DNA from: Caldibacillus debilis DSM 16016
Lineage (GTDB): Bacteria; Bacillota; Bacilli; Bacillales; Caldibacillaceae
NCBI RefSeq assembly: GCF_000383875.1
Contig: NZ_KB912880.1
Location: 176,642 to 240,641, forward strand
DNA length: 64,000 nt
Direction: 5' to 3'
Of the stretch, positions 10,781-18,720 are shown in pieces (position 1 is the first letter of the stretch; each line of letters opens with the position of its first letter). The notes under the pieces were generated by a model. That model made no database searches. It was not told the DNA's origin and worked only from the letters and a program-made list of their open reading frames with translations. A program made the position numbers and the translations under genes.

Positions 10781-11473
10781 ATGAAGATTGCAGTGATCGG
10801 AGCCATGGAAGAAGAAGTGGAAATTTACCGGGAGAACATGCGGGATAAGCGCGTCCTTACGGTCGCCGGGTGCGAGTTCACGGAAGGAAGACTGGCGGGG
10901 AAAGACGCGGTCCTTTTGCGTTCCGGGATCGGCAAGGTCAACGCGGCCATGGGGACCGCCCTGCTGCTGGACAGATTCAAACCGGATTACGTGATCAACA
11001 CCGGTTCCGCCGGAGGGTTGAACCCTTCCCTCAAGGTCGGGGACATCGTCATTTCCACGGAGGTTCGCCATCACGATGTGGACGCCACCGCCTTCGGCTA
11101 CGCCTACGGACAAGTCCCGCAGATGCCCGAGGCCTTTCCTGCCGACAGCCATCTCGTGGAACTTGCGGAAATCTGCGCGTCGCGGATCGGCGATGCCCAA
11201 ACGGCAAAGGGACTGATCGCCACCGGGGATTCTTTCATTAACGATCCGGAACGGGTGGAGGAGATCCGAAGAAAATTCCCCGGCTTGCAGGCGGTGGAAA
11301 TGGAAGCGGCGGCCATCGCCCAGGTGGCCTATCAGTTTTCCGTTCCCTTTGTCATCATCCGTTCCCTTTCCGATATCGCAGGAAAGGATTCCGATCTTTC
11401 CTTCGAGCAATATTTACGGAAGGCGTCGCAAAACTCCGCTTCCCTAGTCATGAAGATGGTGGAATCGTTATAA
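10781..11473 (+). CDS. mtnN: 5'-methylthioadenosine/S-adenosylhomocysteine nucleosidase
   Basis: Hydrolyses MTA and SAH to adenine plus methylthioribose or S-ribosylhomocysteine, recycling by-products of SAM use. The 230-residue protein has [12 protein letters not shown] with the conserved catalytic Glu near residue 12, [49 protein letters not shown] (nucleoside-binding Met-Glu), and [14 protein letters not shown] with the catalytic Asp. It starts 18 bases after yrrS. In B. subtilis yrrT precedes it and mccA-mccB-yrhC follow; here a terminator follows at once and only yrhC remains. Confidence 0.97.
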   Translation: MKIAVIGAMEEEVEIYRENMRDKRVLTVAGCEFTEGRLAGKDAVLLRSGIGKVNAAMGTALLLDRFKPDYVINTGSAGGLNPSLKVGDIVISTEVRHHDVDATAFGYAYGQVPQMPEAFPADSHLVELAEICASRIGDAQTAKGLIATGDSFINDPERVEEIRRKFPGLQAVEMEAAAIAQVAYQFSVPFVIIRSLSDIAGKDSDLSFEQYLRKASQNSASLVMKMVESL

Positions 11474-11499
11474 ACGGATCTTCCGATCGGAAAAGGGAG

Positions 11500-11540
11500 G
11501 CCGGAGGCCTTTTAAGGAAGGCATCCGGCTTTCGTTTTTA
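11500..11540 (+). terminator. Rho-independent terminator after mtnN
   Basis: Stem GCCGGAGGCCTT / AAGGCATCCGGC with a single mismatch and a six-base loop, then TTTCGTTTTT. It ends the PBP-yrrS-mtnN transcript. Confidence 0.85.
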
Positions 11541-11901
11541 CATGATTTCGCCGACGGCATCATCGATCATCCGGAAGCTGAACCCTTTTAACCGGGATTT
11601 CCCCAAGGAAATCTTCCTTTCCAGGAGCCGGGGGCCGGTTTTCTCGGGGCGTTCTTTCGGATATCGGGATCCATCGGCAAAAAAGAGTGATAAGAAAACC
11701 GTTCTTGTTTGGCCGGTTGCGGCGCCAAAACGGAGCGGTTTTCTTTTTTGCCCAAGTGGATGGGAACAGACCGGGCCCCTCTTTACGCGCCATTTTCCTG
11801 ATTTTTCATGGGGAAAGAACGGATTTTCTATGTTAATCTATAAATATCAGTTTTTCGGATCAACCATCCGTCGCCGGATGGAAAGATCGGAAGGTGGAAA
11901 C
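11541..11901 (+). other. Intergenic stretch between mtnN and yrhC with a second terminator-like hairpin
   Basis: About 360 bases with no recognisable gene, where mccA and mccB would sit in B. subtilis. It contains a hairpin at 11692-11750 with arms AAGAAAACCG / CGGTTTTCTT and T-rich flanks on both strands, so it may terminate in either direction. No cystathionine synthase or lyase fragment is visible. Confidence 0.55.
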
Positions 11902-12138
11902 ATGGAAGATAGGAAAAAATTGCGGGAGAAAATTTCCGACTATCATCATTTTTCCTTTGTTTTAATTGCCCTCAGCGCATTTTTATATATCGGAATTTTC
12001 ATAGACCAATATCAATATGAAGGCCGGCGTGTTCTCTTCCTCGCGACGGGGATGATTCTCCTCCTCCTTTTCGCCTTTTTCTTCCGCTTTTTGTCCGGAC
12101 GGTATGAAAGAGCGCTCGCGGAAATGGATGAGGAATGA
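11902..12138 (+). CDS. yrhC: YrhC-like small membrane protein
   Basis: Small protein of the YrhC family; function unknown. The 78-residue product has a hydrophilic N-terminus (MEDRKKLREKISDYHHFSF) and two predicted membrane helices (about 19-36, FVLIALSAFLYIGIFI, and 46-66, VLFLATGMILLLLFAFFF), ending in an acidic tail. I start at ATG 11902 behind AAGGTGG. The longer open frame from 11542 has no conserved content. In B. subtilis yrhC closes the yrrT-mtnN-mccA-mccB-yrhC operon; here it stands alone after mtnN. Confidence 0.82.
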   Translation: MEDRKKLREKISDYHHFSFVLIALSAFLYIGIFIDQYQYEGRRVLFLATGMILLLLFAFFFRFLSGRYERALAEMDEE

Positions 12139-12293
12139 TCCTTCTATTTGGGGAAGGAATCCTTGCGGACCGGATATGCGGAAACGTTCACAAAATTTTC
12201 ACCGAATTGTTGCCGATCGTTCAAAAGCCGTGCCGTAAACAACATATTCCCCGTGATAAACTGATTATAGACAGAACGTTGAGGAGTGGGAAT

Positions 12294-12371
12294 ATGGTTG
12301 CTGTTATCGTCGGCCTGTTAATCAGCACCGCGATCGGAATTTATATCGCCAATGAAGTCAGTGTGGAATAA
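12294..12371 (+). CDS. Putative 25-residue membrane peptide
   Basis: A 25-codon ORF with a strong ribosome site (GAGGAGTGGG, 3 bases before ATG 12294). The product is almost entirely one hydrophobic helix (VAVIVGLLISTAIGIYIA) with a short acidic end (NEVSVE). I do not recognise the family. The good RBS and clean single-helix pattern favour a real gene, but it is too short for confident calling. A tandem-hairpin terminator lies about 150 bases downstream. Confidence 0.5.
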   Translation: MVAVIVGLLISTAIGIYIANEVSVE

Positions 12372-12958
12372 GCGTCCGGCTTCTTTTGGGAGGCCGGGTC
12401 GCGGCGCTGGTCTTTGCCTTGCGTTTTTCCATCCGATTTCCCCCTTTGCTTAGGATGGACCGAAACCATTCGGATGCGGAATTGAAAAGATTGGAAAAGG
12501 TTTTTTAAAAACCTTTGCCCCGTTGCGGAAACGGGGTCTTTTTTTATCTGCCGACCGGTTGCGGCGTTTCGGGGGAAGGCCCGGACGGCGTCTTTCTCTT
12601 TTGCCGGAGGAAAGGAAGGAACGTTAAAACTCCCCAGTACGGGCCCTAAAGTCTTTTTTGCCGGCAAAGGCCACCGAAAGGGCTGGCGATGTCGGGGAAC
12701 GGCCGAGGGGGTTCTTCCTGTCCGGATCACACGCCGTCCCTTTTGCCGGGAGAAGGGAATCCGGCGGCAAGAAAGTGTGTTTCGATACCTGTACCGTATT
12801 GCCGCCCGCATTGTGAAAAAGTTTGAGAATGCCGGGGAGAACCAAAAAGACTGTTCCGGTCGGTTTGTAGGAAAAGGGGCGGAATTGCAGCATCTTGCGG
12901 CGAAGGGTGTGGGGGATGGCGTTCGAAAAGGATATGTGCTCCCGGATTGTGCAAATGA
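12372..12958 (+). other. Intergenic stretch with a strong terminator, no recognised gene
   Basis: GC-rich region after the 25-residue peptide. It contains a tandem hairpin and terminator (12496-12546) and an open frame on the reverse strand (12341-12982) whose Pro/Arg/Phe-rich product resembles nothing known. I see no protein-coding signal in it. Confidence 0.5.
12496..12547 (+). terminator. Tandem hairpin with Rho-independent terminator
   Basis: An AAAGG...CCTTT hairpin (12496-12516) is followed at once by CCCCGT-TGCGGAA-ACGGGG and TCTTTTTTT. The second hairpin is a textbook forward-strand terminator. Confidence 0.85.
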
Positions 12959-12982
12959 AAGAGCCCCTTTGCCGGGGCTCAA
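12950..12982 (-). terminator. Reverse-strand terminator behind the restriction-like gene
   Basis: Read on the reverse strand: GAGCCCC / GGGGCTC stem with a short loop, then TTTCATTT. No T-run follows on the forward strand. It closes the transcript containing the nuclease gene and the short hydrophobic ORF. Confidence 0.7.
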
Positions 12983-12989
12983 ATCATCA

Positions 12990-13076
12990 TTATTTCCGGA
13001 CCAATGCTAAAATCCCTGATATGCCGATGAAAATCCCGCTGAGCAAGTTAATCCAATAATTTGTTTGCGACTTCAA
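12990..13076 (-). pseudogene. Short hydrophobic ORF or gene remnant overlapping the nuclease 3' end
   Basis: Reverse-strand frame of 28 codons from TTG 13076, reading YWINLLSGIFIGISGILALV followed by RK and stop. It is a typical single membrane helix with host-like codons. It overlaps the last 29 bases of the nuclease gene in another frame and has no visible ribosome site. Most likely it is the 3' end of a small host membrane-protein gene whose 5' part was replaced when the AT-rich segment arrived. It could instead be a tiny overlapping gene. Confidence 0.35.
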
Positions 13077-14115
13077 TGATTTGATCTTTATATAAATAAA
13101 TATCTTCCAGGCTGTTAATTTTGTATTGCGTTTTAAGATCATCGTTTAATTGAATTCTTTTATTTGAGGTATTAAACAGCAAACGGCAGACCCATTTTCT
13201 AATATTGTCGTCAATTAAAACATTGAGATAGCGCAAGTTATCACGATAGTATATTCGTTCTGGATCAATAACATCTTTTAGAATCATTTTTACATGAACA
13301 TAACCTTCAATTTCCTCTTCTGTCGTAACAATTTCTCCTTTATCTCTTAATTCTGCATTACCTTCATGATCTGTTTTCGGACTGGCTGCCTCCGCTTTCG
13401 AAGTATCTAGCGCTGCTTGAAGCTTATCATTTACTCTTTCAGTAATAAATTGATTTATCGATTTTTTCACTATAGTTCTGAAGCTATCGATAACATTTTG
13501 TGTCTTTCTGCCCTCATAAATATGGCTTAAAAAGAATACGATAAATTCATCTGATGGGGATTCTATTTCTTTTTTCAGCAATTCCTTAATATCATTTGTA
13601 TATCGCAATTCTGAAGCTGTATTCAGTATATTATCAATATCAAAGACATTTTTCCTAAACTTTTGCAATTCAGCTATGTTATTTTCTCTAAGCTCCAATA
13701 GATGAAAAACAAAAAACGGTTTTGAATCCATCTTATTGGTTTCGTCCAAATCAGTAAAAAATTTATATATCACACCGTTGGTTAAAATGGCAAATTTCGC
13801 TTTCGTCGAACTGAAATAGCGGAAAAGTTGGGAATCATGTTTTTTCAAATCGTCGTTAATCGGTTTGGCCTCAATTAATATAAGAGGTTCCCCATCTTTC
13901 AAAATGGCATAATCAACTCTTTCACCTTTCTTTATTCCAACATCAGCTGTAAATTCCGGTAAAAATTCCTGGGGATTGAAAACATCATAACCTAAAATTT
14001 GGAAAAAAGGTAAAATAATACTTGTCTTGGTGGATTCCTCATTTTGAATGCTATCAATTATTGAACTTACTCTTTCTGAAAACCTTTTAATTTTCTCTAC
14101 AAATTCAGCATCCAT
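13048..14115 (-). CDS. Solitary restriction-type nuclease (type I R N-terminal domain, COG4748-like)
   Basis: 355-residue protein resembling the type I restriction R-subunit N-terminal domain and COG4748 predicted type IV restriction nucleases. The N-terminal 120 residues hold EESTKTSIILPFFQILGYDV and then the PD-(D/E)xK pattern: an Asp in GERVDYAIL, and Glu and Lys in LILIEAKP. LFRYFSSTKAKFAILTNGVIYKFFTD follows. The C-terminal half (about 200-355) has a basic/acidic helical region and a domain with EGYVHVKMILKD and YRDNLRYLNVLID. GGAGG precedes the ATG. No helicase domain, methylase or specificity gene is nearby. The DNA is clearly more AT-rich than its neighbours and AAA/ATT/TTA codons dominate, suggesting transfer. 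It may defend against modified DNA; the target is unknown. Confidence 0.8.
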   Translation of the reverse strand: MDAEFVEKIKRFSERVSSIIDSIQNEESTKTSIILPFFQILGYDVFNPQEFLPEFTADVGIKKGERVDYAILKDGEPLILIEAKPINDDLKKHDSQLFRYFSSTKAKFAILTNGVIYKFFTDLDETNKMDSKPFFVFHLLELRENNIAELQKFRKNVFDIDNILNTASELRYTNDIKELLKKEIESPSDEFIVFFLSHIYEGRKTQNVIDSFRTIVKKSINQFITERVNDKLQAALDTSKAEAASPKTDHEGNAELRDKGEIVTTEEEIEGYVHVKMILKDVIDPERIYYRDNLRYLNVLIDDNIRKWVCRLLFNTSNKRIQLNDDLKTQYKINSLEDIYLYKDQIIEVANKLLD

Positions 14116-14148
14116 ATTTCATTACCTCCATTTTCTAAAATATTTTCA

Positions 14149-14542
14149 TCATTTATTGATCCCCGATTGTTTGTCGGGAAAATGATCGTCTTCCAGATTT
14201 TCCGCAAAATCTTCGAATAAGCAAAACATAGTTCCGGGTACATTTGAAGAAATGCCCGTGGACCGAATAAAAATAAAAGACATGAAATCCAATTTCATGT
14301 CTGTCGAGCCATTAGGTGTAATATGATCTTGTACGTCGCTTACAAATATTGCCGTTTTCATTCGCGGAATTCGGATTCTTGTTCTCAGGGACGGAGGAAC
14401 CAAGGATTCGAGGATTTAACTTGGCTTTTTTGACTTTTCTGTCATCAGCAGGTACAAAAAACCACAATTTTGAAAGGTTTCGAAGCCGGGTTTTGTTTGT
14501 CCTATCATTTAGCAATGTAAGTGGATCATTTTTCCAAGACAT
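14149..14542 (-). pseudogene. Possible frameshifted gene fragment upstream of the nuclease
   Basis: Two overlapping reverse-strand frames just upstream of the nuclease look protein-like. 14312-14542 reads SWKNDPLTLLNDRTNKTRL...FFVPADDRKVKKAKLNPRILG. 14149-14403 reads KTAIFVSDVQDHITPNG...DFMSFIFI...FCLFEDFAENLEDDHFPDK. They would join through a frameshift around 14350-14400. I do not recognise the family. Alternatively both are chance frames in AT-rich DNA. Confidence 0.25.
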
Positions 14543-15015
14543 TCCTTTTCATTTTCCACGCCAATTTACATAATATTATAAACGAAAAATATGAACATTA
14601 AAATAAGTGCGTAAAACAATAACGAAATGGATTTACAGCGATCCAAGAAGCTGAACTTCTATTTCCGCTTCGAAAATGGAATTGAATCGGTAAAATCCAC
14701 GCGCCGGATCGTGTTGTACGGTTTTAAAGGCATAAAGGACAAAAACCCCAATGGAATGTATTTCGGGTGTATCCTCCAAGACAAGAGGGGAAGGAATGCA
14801 AAACCACCCAAATTCTCGAAATGAAGTAGGACTTCATTAAAATCAAGTACTGACCACTGCGGAAGTAAGAAAATCTAAATGCCACTTGTCAGCGGCCGTA
14901 CGCCGTTAAACCCGATCAAGTTATTGAAAAGAGAAAGTTTAAGAACTGCAGAAAGAATGGATCGTGTTGCGGAAAATTCCCGTCCGTATGGGCCCGATTA
15001 AAGAAAAATCCCCTC
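14543..15015 (+). other. AT-rich junk-like stretch flanking the restriction gene
   Basis: Continues the AT-rich patch up to about 14830. It holds two short forward frames (14627-14824 and 14879-15001). The latter encodes 40 residues beginning PLVSGRTPLNPIKLLK, faintly reminiscent of the N-terminal region of some DDE transposases but too short to claim. A small hairpin GAAGT-AGG-ACTTC lies near 14823. No complete gene is seen. Confidence 0.4.
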
Positions 15016-15150
15016 TCATTCAAGAGGCCGTTCATCAAGCAGTTCCCGCAGCTCCTTGATATCCTCCAATGTCGCCTGCTTTCGGATGAAACGCCGCGCC
15101 CTTGAACGATTGCTCAAATACTTGGCGCATTCCTTGGTTTTTTCTGCCAT
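15016..15150 (-). CDS. Small hypothetical protein, 44 residues
   Basis: Reverse-strand ORF whose product reads AEKTKECAKYLSNRSRARRF followed by IRKQATLEDIKELRELLDER, an amphipathic helical pattern typical of real small bacterial proteins. I chose the internal ATG 15150. The same frame extends to TTG 15210, and a good AAGGAG upstream serves another frame, so the true 5' end is unclear and an old frameshift is possible. No known function. Confidence 0.45.
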   Translation of the reverse strand: MAEKTKECAKYLSNRSRARRFIRKQATLEDIKELRELLDERPLE

Positions 15151-15694
15151 CTTTTGTTTGCTTCGGTTTGTTTTTCCCCATTTCCCATTTCTCCTTCTTT
15201 CCCACGGCAAAATTCTTCGTTAAGGCCATGAGGCTGTCATTTCAATCGGATCCCGATTTAAATCGCTTGTATAAAAGCCGTGTGATGTTCAATTCTTTAA
15301 TAAATGATCGAAAACAAGAGTTGAAGAAAACCGGCCGATCCCCCATTTCTTCCCGAAAGTGAAAGCGCGCATTCTCCTTGCCACAAAAAAATTCCCCGCC
15401 GGCAAAAACCCGGCTCCTCCCGTCATACGATGATCCCGTTCAGGTCTTGCCGGGCGGTGCTCAGCCTCCATCCAAGGCCCTCCGGGCTTCATTTGGCGGC
15501 GGGGGATTTTTCCGGCGATAGGGGGATTATCACGGCTCTTCCCCGTTTGTCGATCGCTCCGCATGGGGGAAGCCGTCCCGGAAAGCTTTGCAATGGGCGT
15601 ACAGGCACGGAAAAACGGGGCGCCACATACAATGATAATACATTGTTTTCCGCCGGTTGGGCAGAAGAATCATCCGGTTTAGGAGGTCGTGCCT
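15151..15694 (+). other. Upstream region of sigK
   Basis: About 540 bases with no gene I can support. The only clear element is the sigma-E-type -10 at 15626-15633, with AGGAGG at 15681 just before sigK. Confidence 0.5.
15610..15633 (+). promoter_or_regulatory. Sigma-E-type promoter of sigK
   Basis: CATACAAT at 15626-15633 is a perfect match to the sigma-E -10 consensus and lies about 60 bases before the sigK start. No good -35 is visible at 13-15 bp, consistent with a promoter that needs the activator SpoIIID, as B. subtilis sigK does. Confidence 0.65.
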
Positions 15695-16426
15695 GTGCCT
15701 GGTTTCCTTTCAAGCCTCGCCTTTTTCATTAAACAGCTTTCCCTCCTCGTTTCCTATGTCAAGAATAACGCCTTTCCCCAACCGCTGTCCCCGAGCGAAG
15801 AAAAATATTATCTGCAAAGAATGGCGGAGGGCGACCTGGAGGCCCGCAATCTGCTCATCGAGCACAATCTGCGGCTCGTCGCCCACATCGTGAAAAAGTT
15901 TGAAAACACGGGAGAAGATCAGGAAGACTTGATCTCCATCGGCACGATCGGTTTGATCAAAGCGATCGAAAGCTTTTCCGAAGGAAAGGGGACAAAGCTG
16001 GCTACATATGCGGCGAGATGTATCGAAAACGAGATCCTGATGCATCTTCGGACCCTTAAAAAAACGAAGAAGGACGTCTCGCTCCATGACCCGATCGGAC
16101 AGGACAAGGAGGGGAATGAAATCAGTTTGATCGACGTGCTCAAATCCGACTCCGATGACGTGATCGAAACGATCCAGCTCAACATGGAATTGGAAAAGAT
16201 CCAGGAATATATATCCGTTTTGGACGAACGGGAAAAGGAAGTGATCATCGGCAGGTTCGGGCTGGAAACGCAAGAGGAAAAAACCCAGCGGGAAATCGCC
16301 AAGGAACTGGGCATCTCCAGGAGCTACGTTTCCCGGATCGAAAAGCGGGCGCTGATGAAAATGTTCCATGAGTATTTCCGGGCGGAAAAGGAGAAGAAGA
16401 TCAGGGAGCGGCAGGAAGAAGAATAG
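15695..16426 (+). CDS. sigK: RNA polymerase sporulation sigma factor SigK (pro-form, uninterrupted)
   Basis: Late mother-cell sigma factor, made as pro-sigma-K and activated by SpoIVFB cleavage of its N-terminal pro-sequence. The 243-residue product has a hydrophobic pro-region ([18 protein letters not shown]) before [12 protein letters not shown]. Region 2 follows ([57 protein letters not shown]) and then region 4 ([38 protein letters not shown]). I start at GTG 15695, 8 bases behind AGGAGG; GTG 15689 is only 2 bases away from it. Unlike B. subtilis 168, where the skin element splits sigK into spoIVCB and spoIIIC, the gene is continuous. Confidence 0.96.
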   Translation: MPGFLSSLAFFIKQLSLLVSYVKNNAFPQPLSPSEEKYYLQRMAEGDLEARNLLIEHNLRLVAHIVKKFENTGEDQEDLISIGTIGLIKAIESFSEGKGTKLATYAARCIENEILMHLRTLKKTKKDVSLHDPIGQDKEGNEISLIDVLKSDSDDVIETIQLNMELEKIQEYISVLDEREKEVIIGRFGLETQEEKTQREIAKELGISRSYVSRIEKRALMKMFHEYFRAEKEKKIRERQEEE

Positions 16427-16471
16427 CCGCAGCTTCCTCCCTGAATTTCCCGCCCGTTCCCCGATTTCGTA

Positions 16472-16501
16472 TTGAATTTCCGCCTATTGGAAGTGTATAA
16501 T
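16472..16501 (+). promoter_or_regulatory. Sigma-A-type promoter of the M3 peptidase gene
   Basis: TTGAAT (16472-16477) and TATAAT (16496-16501) with an 18-bp spacer, about 28 bases before the TTG start. Confidence 0.65.
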
Positions 16502-16529
16502 CAAGAATATTCGAAGGGAGGGATTTTTT

Positions 16530-18326
16530 TTGGAACATACATATGCGCTGCGCTGGGATTTGGACTCCTTGTTTCCGGGAGGAAGCGAATCGGAGGAGTT
16601 CCAGCGCTATTTGTCGGAGATCAGGGAACAATTGGCCGCCCTGAAGGACAGGATCGCGTCCCTCGATGAAACCGTGGACTTGGACCGGTTTTGCGGGATC
16701 GTCGGCGGGATGGAGACGGCGATCGTAAAACTCCGGCAAGCCAGCGCCTTCATCAGCTGCTTGCTCGCCCAGAACACGGCGGACAAAAAGGCGATGGAAC
16801 TGCGCGGCCAAGTTTCGGAAAATTTTTCGCAATATTTCAACATGTTGGCGGTTTTAGATGAGAAAATAAGGGCCGTCGACGACTCCCGCTGGGAAGAATG
16901 GCTCATGGACGGCCGGCTCCGGGAAATCGCCTTCGTTCTCAACGAACGGAGGGAGCAGGCCAAAGAGAAACTCTCCGCCTCCGAAGAGGCGATCATCCAA
17001 AATTTGAGCGTTGACGGCTATCATGCTTGGGAAAATCTCTATGACATGATGGTCGGCGATATGGTCATCCCGGTGGAAGTGAACGGGGAAAGGAAAAACC
17101 TGTCCTGCGGTCAGGCGGAAAATCTCTTTTCCGACCCGGACCGGGATGTGAGGAAAAGGGTGTTCGCCAGCTGGGAAAAGGCATGGGGGGAAAAGAGCGA
17201 ATATTTTGCCGCCGCCTTGAACCATCTGGCCGGTTTCCGGTTGAACGTCTACAAGTCTCGGAAGTGGGAGGATGTCTTGAAGGAACCGCTGATGCACAAC
17301 CGGATGAAAAAGGAAACTTTGGCCGCCATGTGGTCGGCGGTGGAGGACAACAAAGAGCCGTTCGTGGCGTATTTCAACCGGAAGGCGGAATTGCTCGGGC
17401 TGGAAAAACTGTCCTGGTATGATTTGAACGCCCCGTTGGGCCGGAGCGGCAGGAAAATCCCTTATGAGGAAGCGGCGGAAACGGTCATCGCCCAGTTCGG
17501 AAAATTCAGCGGCCGCATGGCTGCTTTTGCGAGGCAGGCCCTCGGGAACCGCTGGATCGAAGCCGAGGACCGGCCGGGGAAACAGCCCGGCGGGTTTTGC
17601 ACCTCCTTTCCGGACAGCAAACAATCCCGGATATTTATGACCTACTCCGGGACGCTCCCGAATGTATTCACCCTCGCCCATGAATTGGGACACGCCTTCC
17701 ATGCCCATGTGTTGGCGGAAGAACGGCCTTTCCGGCAAATGTACGGCATGAATGTGGCCGAGACGGCCTCCACCTTCGCGGAGATGATCGTTGCGGATCA
17801 CGCGTTAAAAAATGCGAAGACGGAAGAGGAAAAGCTGTACTTGCTGGATGATAAAATTGCCCGTTCCGTTACCTTTTTCATGAACATCCACGCCCGCTTT
17901 CTCTTTGAAACGAGGTTTTATGAAGAACGGAAGCAAGGGCCGGTCGGCGCCCGGCGGCTGAACGAAATCATGGAAGAAGCGCAAAAGGAAGCCTATTGCC
18001 GCGCCCTGGCGGAGTATCACCCCCTGTTTTGGGCGTCGAAGCTCCATTTTTATATCACGGACACGCCTTTCTACAATTTTCCATATACCTTCGGCTACCT
18101 CTTCACCATGGGCATATACGCCCGGGCCCTGGAGGAGGGAAGGGACTTCGAGGACCGCTATATCGCCCTGCTTCAGGACACGGCGGCCATGACCGTGGAG
18201 GATTTGGCGAAAAAGCATTTGAACGTGGATCTTACAAAGAAGGAGTTTTGGGATTCCGCCGCGCGGCTTTGCGTGCGGGACGTGAAGGAATTCCTTCGCC
18301 TGACGGAAAAACGGGCCCGATCTTGA
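16530..18326 (+). CDS. pepF: Oligoendopeptidase F family zinc metallopeptidase (M3B)
   Basis: Cytosolic M3-family oligopeptidase that trims short peptides. The 598-residue protein has the helical N-terminal PepF domain (about 110-180) and a catalytic domain with the zinc motif HELGHAFH (about residue 388). The downstream Glu ligand lies in NVAETASTFAEMIV, and FYNFPYTFGYLFTMGIYA sits near the C-terminus as in PepF. It starts at TTG 16530, 8 bases behind AAGGGAGGG; no ATG is suitably placed. It has its own promoter and terminator, so it is monocistronic. PepF is the best family name; exact peptide specificity cannot be read. Confidence 0.92.
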   Translation: MEHTYALRWDLDSLFPGGSESEEFQRYLSEIREQLAALKDRIASLDETVDLDRFCGIVGGMETAIVKLRQASAFISCLLAQNTADKKAMELRGQVSENFSQYFNMLAVLDEKIRAVDDSRWEEWLMDGRLREIAFVLNERREQAKEKLSASEEAIIQNLSVDGYHAWENLYDMMVGDMVIPVEVNGERKNLSCGQAENLFSDPDRDVRKRVFASWEKAWGEKSEYFAAALNHLAGFRLNVYKSRKWEDVLKEPLMHNRMKKETLAAMWSAVEDNKEPFVAYFNRKAELLGLEKLSWYDLNAPLGRSGRKIPYEEAAETVIAQFGKFSGRMAAFARQALGNRWIEAEDRPGKQPGGFCTSFPDSKQSRIFMTYSGTLPNVFTLAHELGHAFHAHVLAEERPFRQMYGMNVAETASTFAEMIVADHALKNAKTEEEKLYLLDDKIARSVTFFMNIHARFLFETRFYEERKQGPVGARRLNEIMEEAQKEAYCRALAEYHPLFWASKLHFYITDTPFYNFPYTFGYLFTMGIYARALEEGRDFEDRYIALLQDTAAMTVEDLAKKHLNVDLTKKEFWDSAARLCVRDVKEFLRLTEKRARS

Positions 18327-18335
18327 ACAGCTCAA

Positions 18336-18364
18336 ACCGCGCAGACATGCGCGGCTTTTTTTGT
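18336..18364 (+). terminator. Rho-independent terminator after pepF
   Basis: CCGCGCA-GACA-TGCGCGG stem followed by CTTTTTTT, 10 bases past the pepF stop. Confidence 0.9.
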
Positions 18365-18481
18365 AGGAAAACCGATTTTCTGGTATTTTTTTAGATAGCG
18401 GGTTCCGAAACGGGACGGGAAGGTGAGGCGTTTTTTGGCGGATGGCAAAAAAAAACAGCTTGATGGGGCCGTTGCTGCGCT

Positions 18482-18628
18482 TCAAACCGATTTTTTGATC
18501 CGATGGGAGAGGGAGCGGCGCTGTATTTCTCTTTCGATCAACAGGATGAATTCTGGCGACAGTTTCAGTTCGACGGCTTTAAAATAAGATTCAATGAGAA
18601 GCTCGTCAGGCAAATGAACAAGGCCCAC
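18482..18628 (-). CDS. sda: Sporulation initiation inhibitor Sda
   Basis: 48-residue checkpoint protein that binds histidine kinase KinA (and KinB) and blocks sporulation when replication is perturbed. The product reads [20 protein letters not shown] followed by [20 protein letters not shown], the characteristic Sda helical hairpin with the conserved [10 protein letters not shown]-like start and SPEFI..L..EI.RRS. The start is GTG 18628, 6 bases behind GGGGGTGA. It lies on the reverse strand between pepF and yqeG; in B. subtilis sda also precedes the yqe cluster. DnaA boxes upstream point to the known replication-linked control. Confidence 0.93.
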   Translation of the reverse strand: MGLVHLPDELLIESYFKAVELKLSPEFILLIEREIQRRSLSHRIKKSV

Positions 18629-18677
18629 AGAATTTCACCCCCGTCCTGATTTTTTCCATGGCTTGTCATCCAGGTTA

Positions 18678-18716
18678 TTATTTACTTTAGCAAATCCGGG
18701 CATATTGAACAACGGA
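18678..18716 (-). promoter_or_regulatory. Possible sda promoter
   Basis: On the reverse strand TTGTTC and TAAAGT stand 17 bp apart, between the DnaA boxes and the sda start. Both hexamers are weak, as expected for an activator-dependent promoter, so this is tentative. Confidence 0.35.
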
Positions 18717-18720
18717 GCAG

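Noticed and set aside
14879-15001. 40-codon frame with GRTPLNPIKLLK, faintly like a transposase N-terminus
   Set aside because: Too short, no DDE residues and no inverted-repeat ends nearby, so no insertion sequence is claimed.
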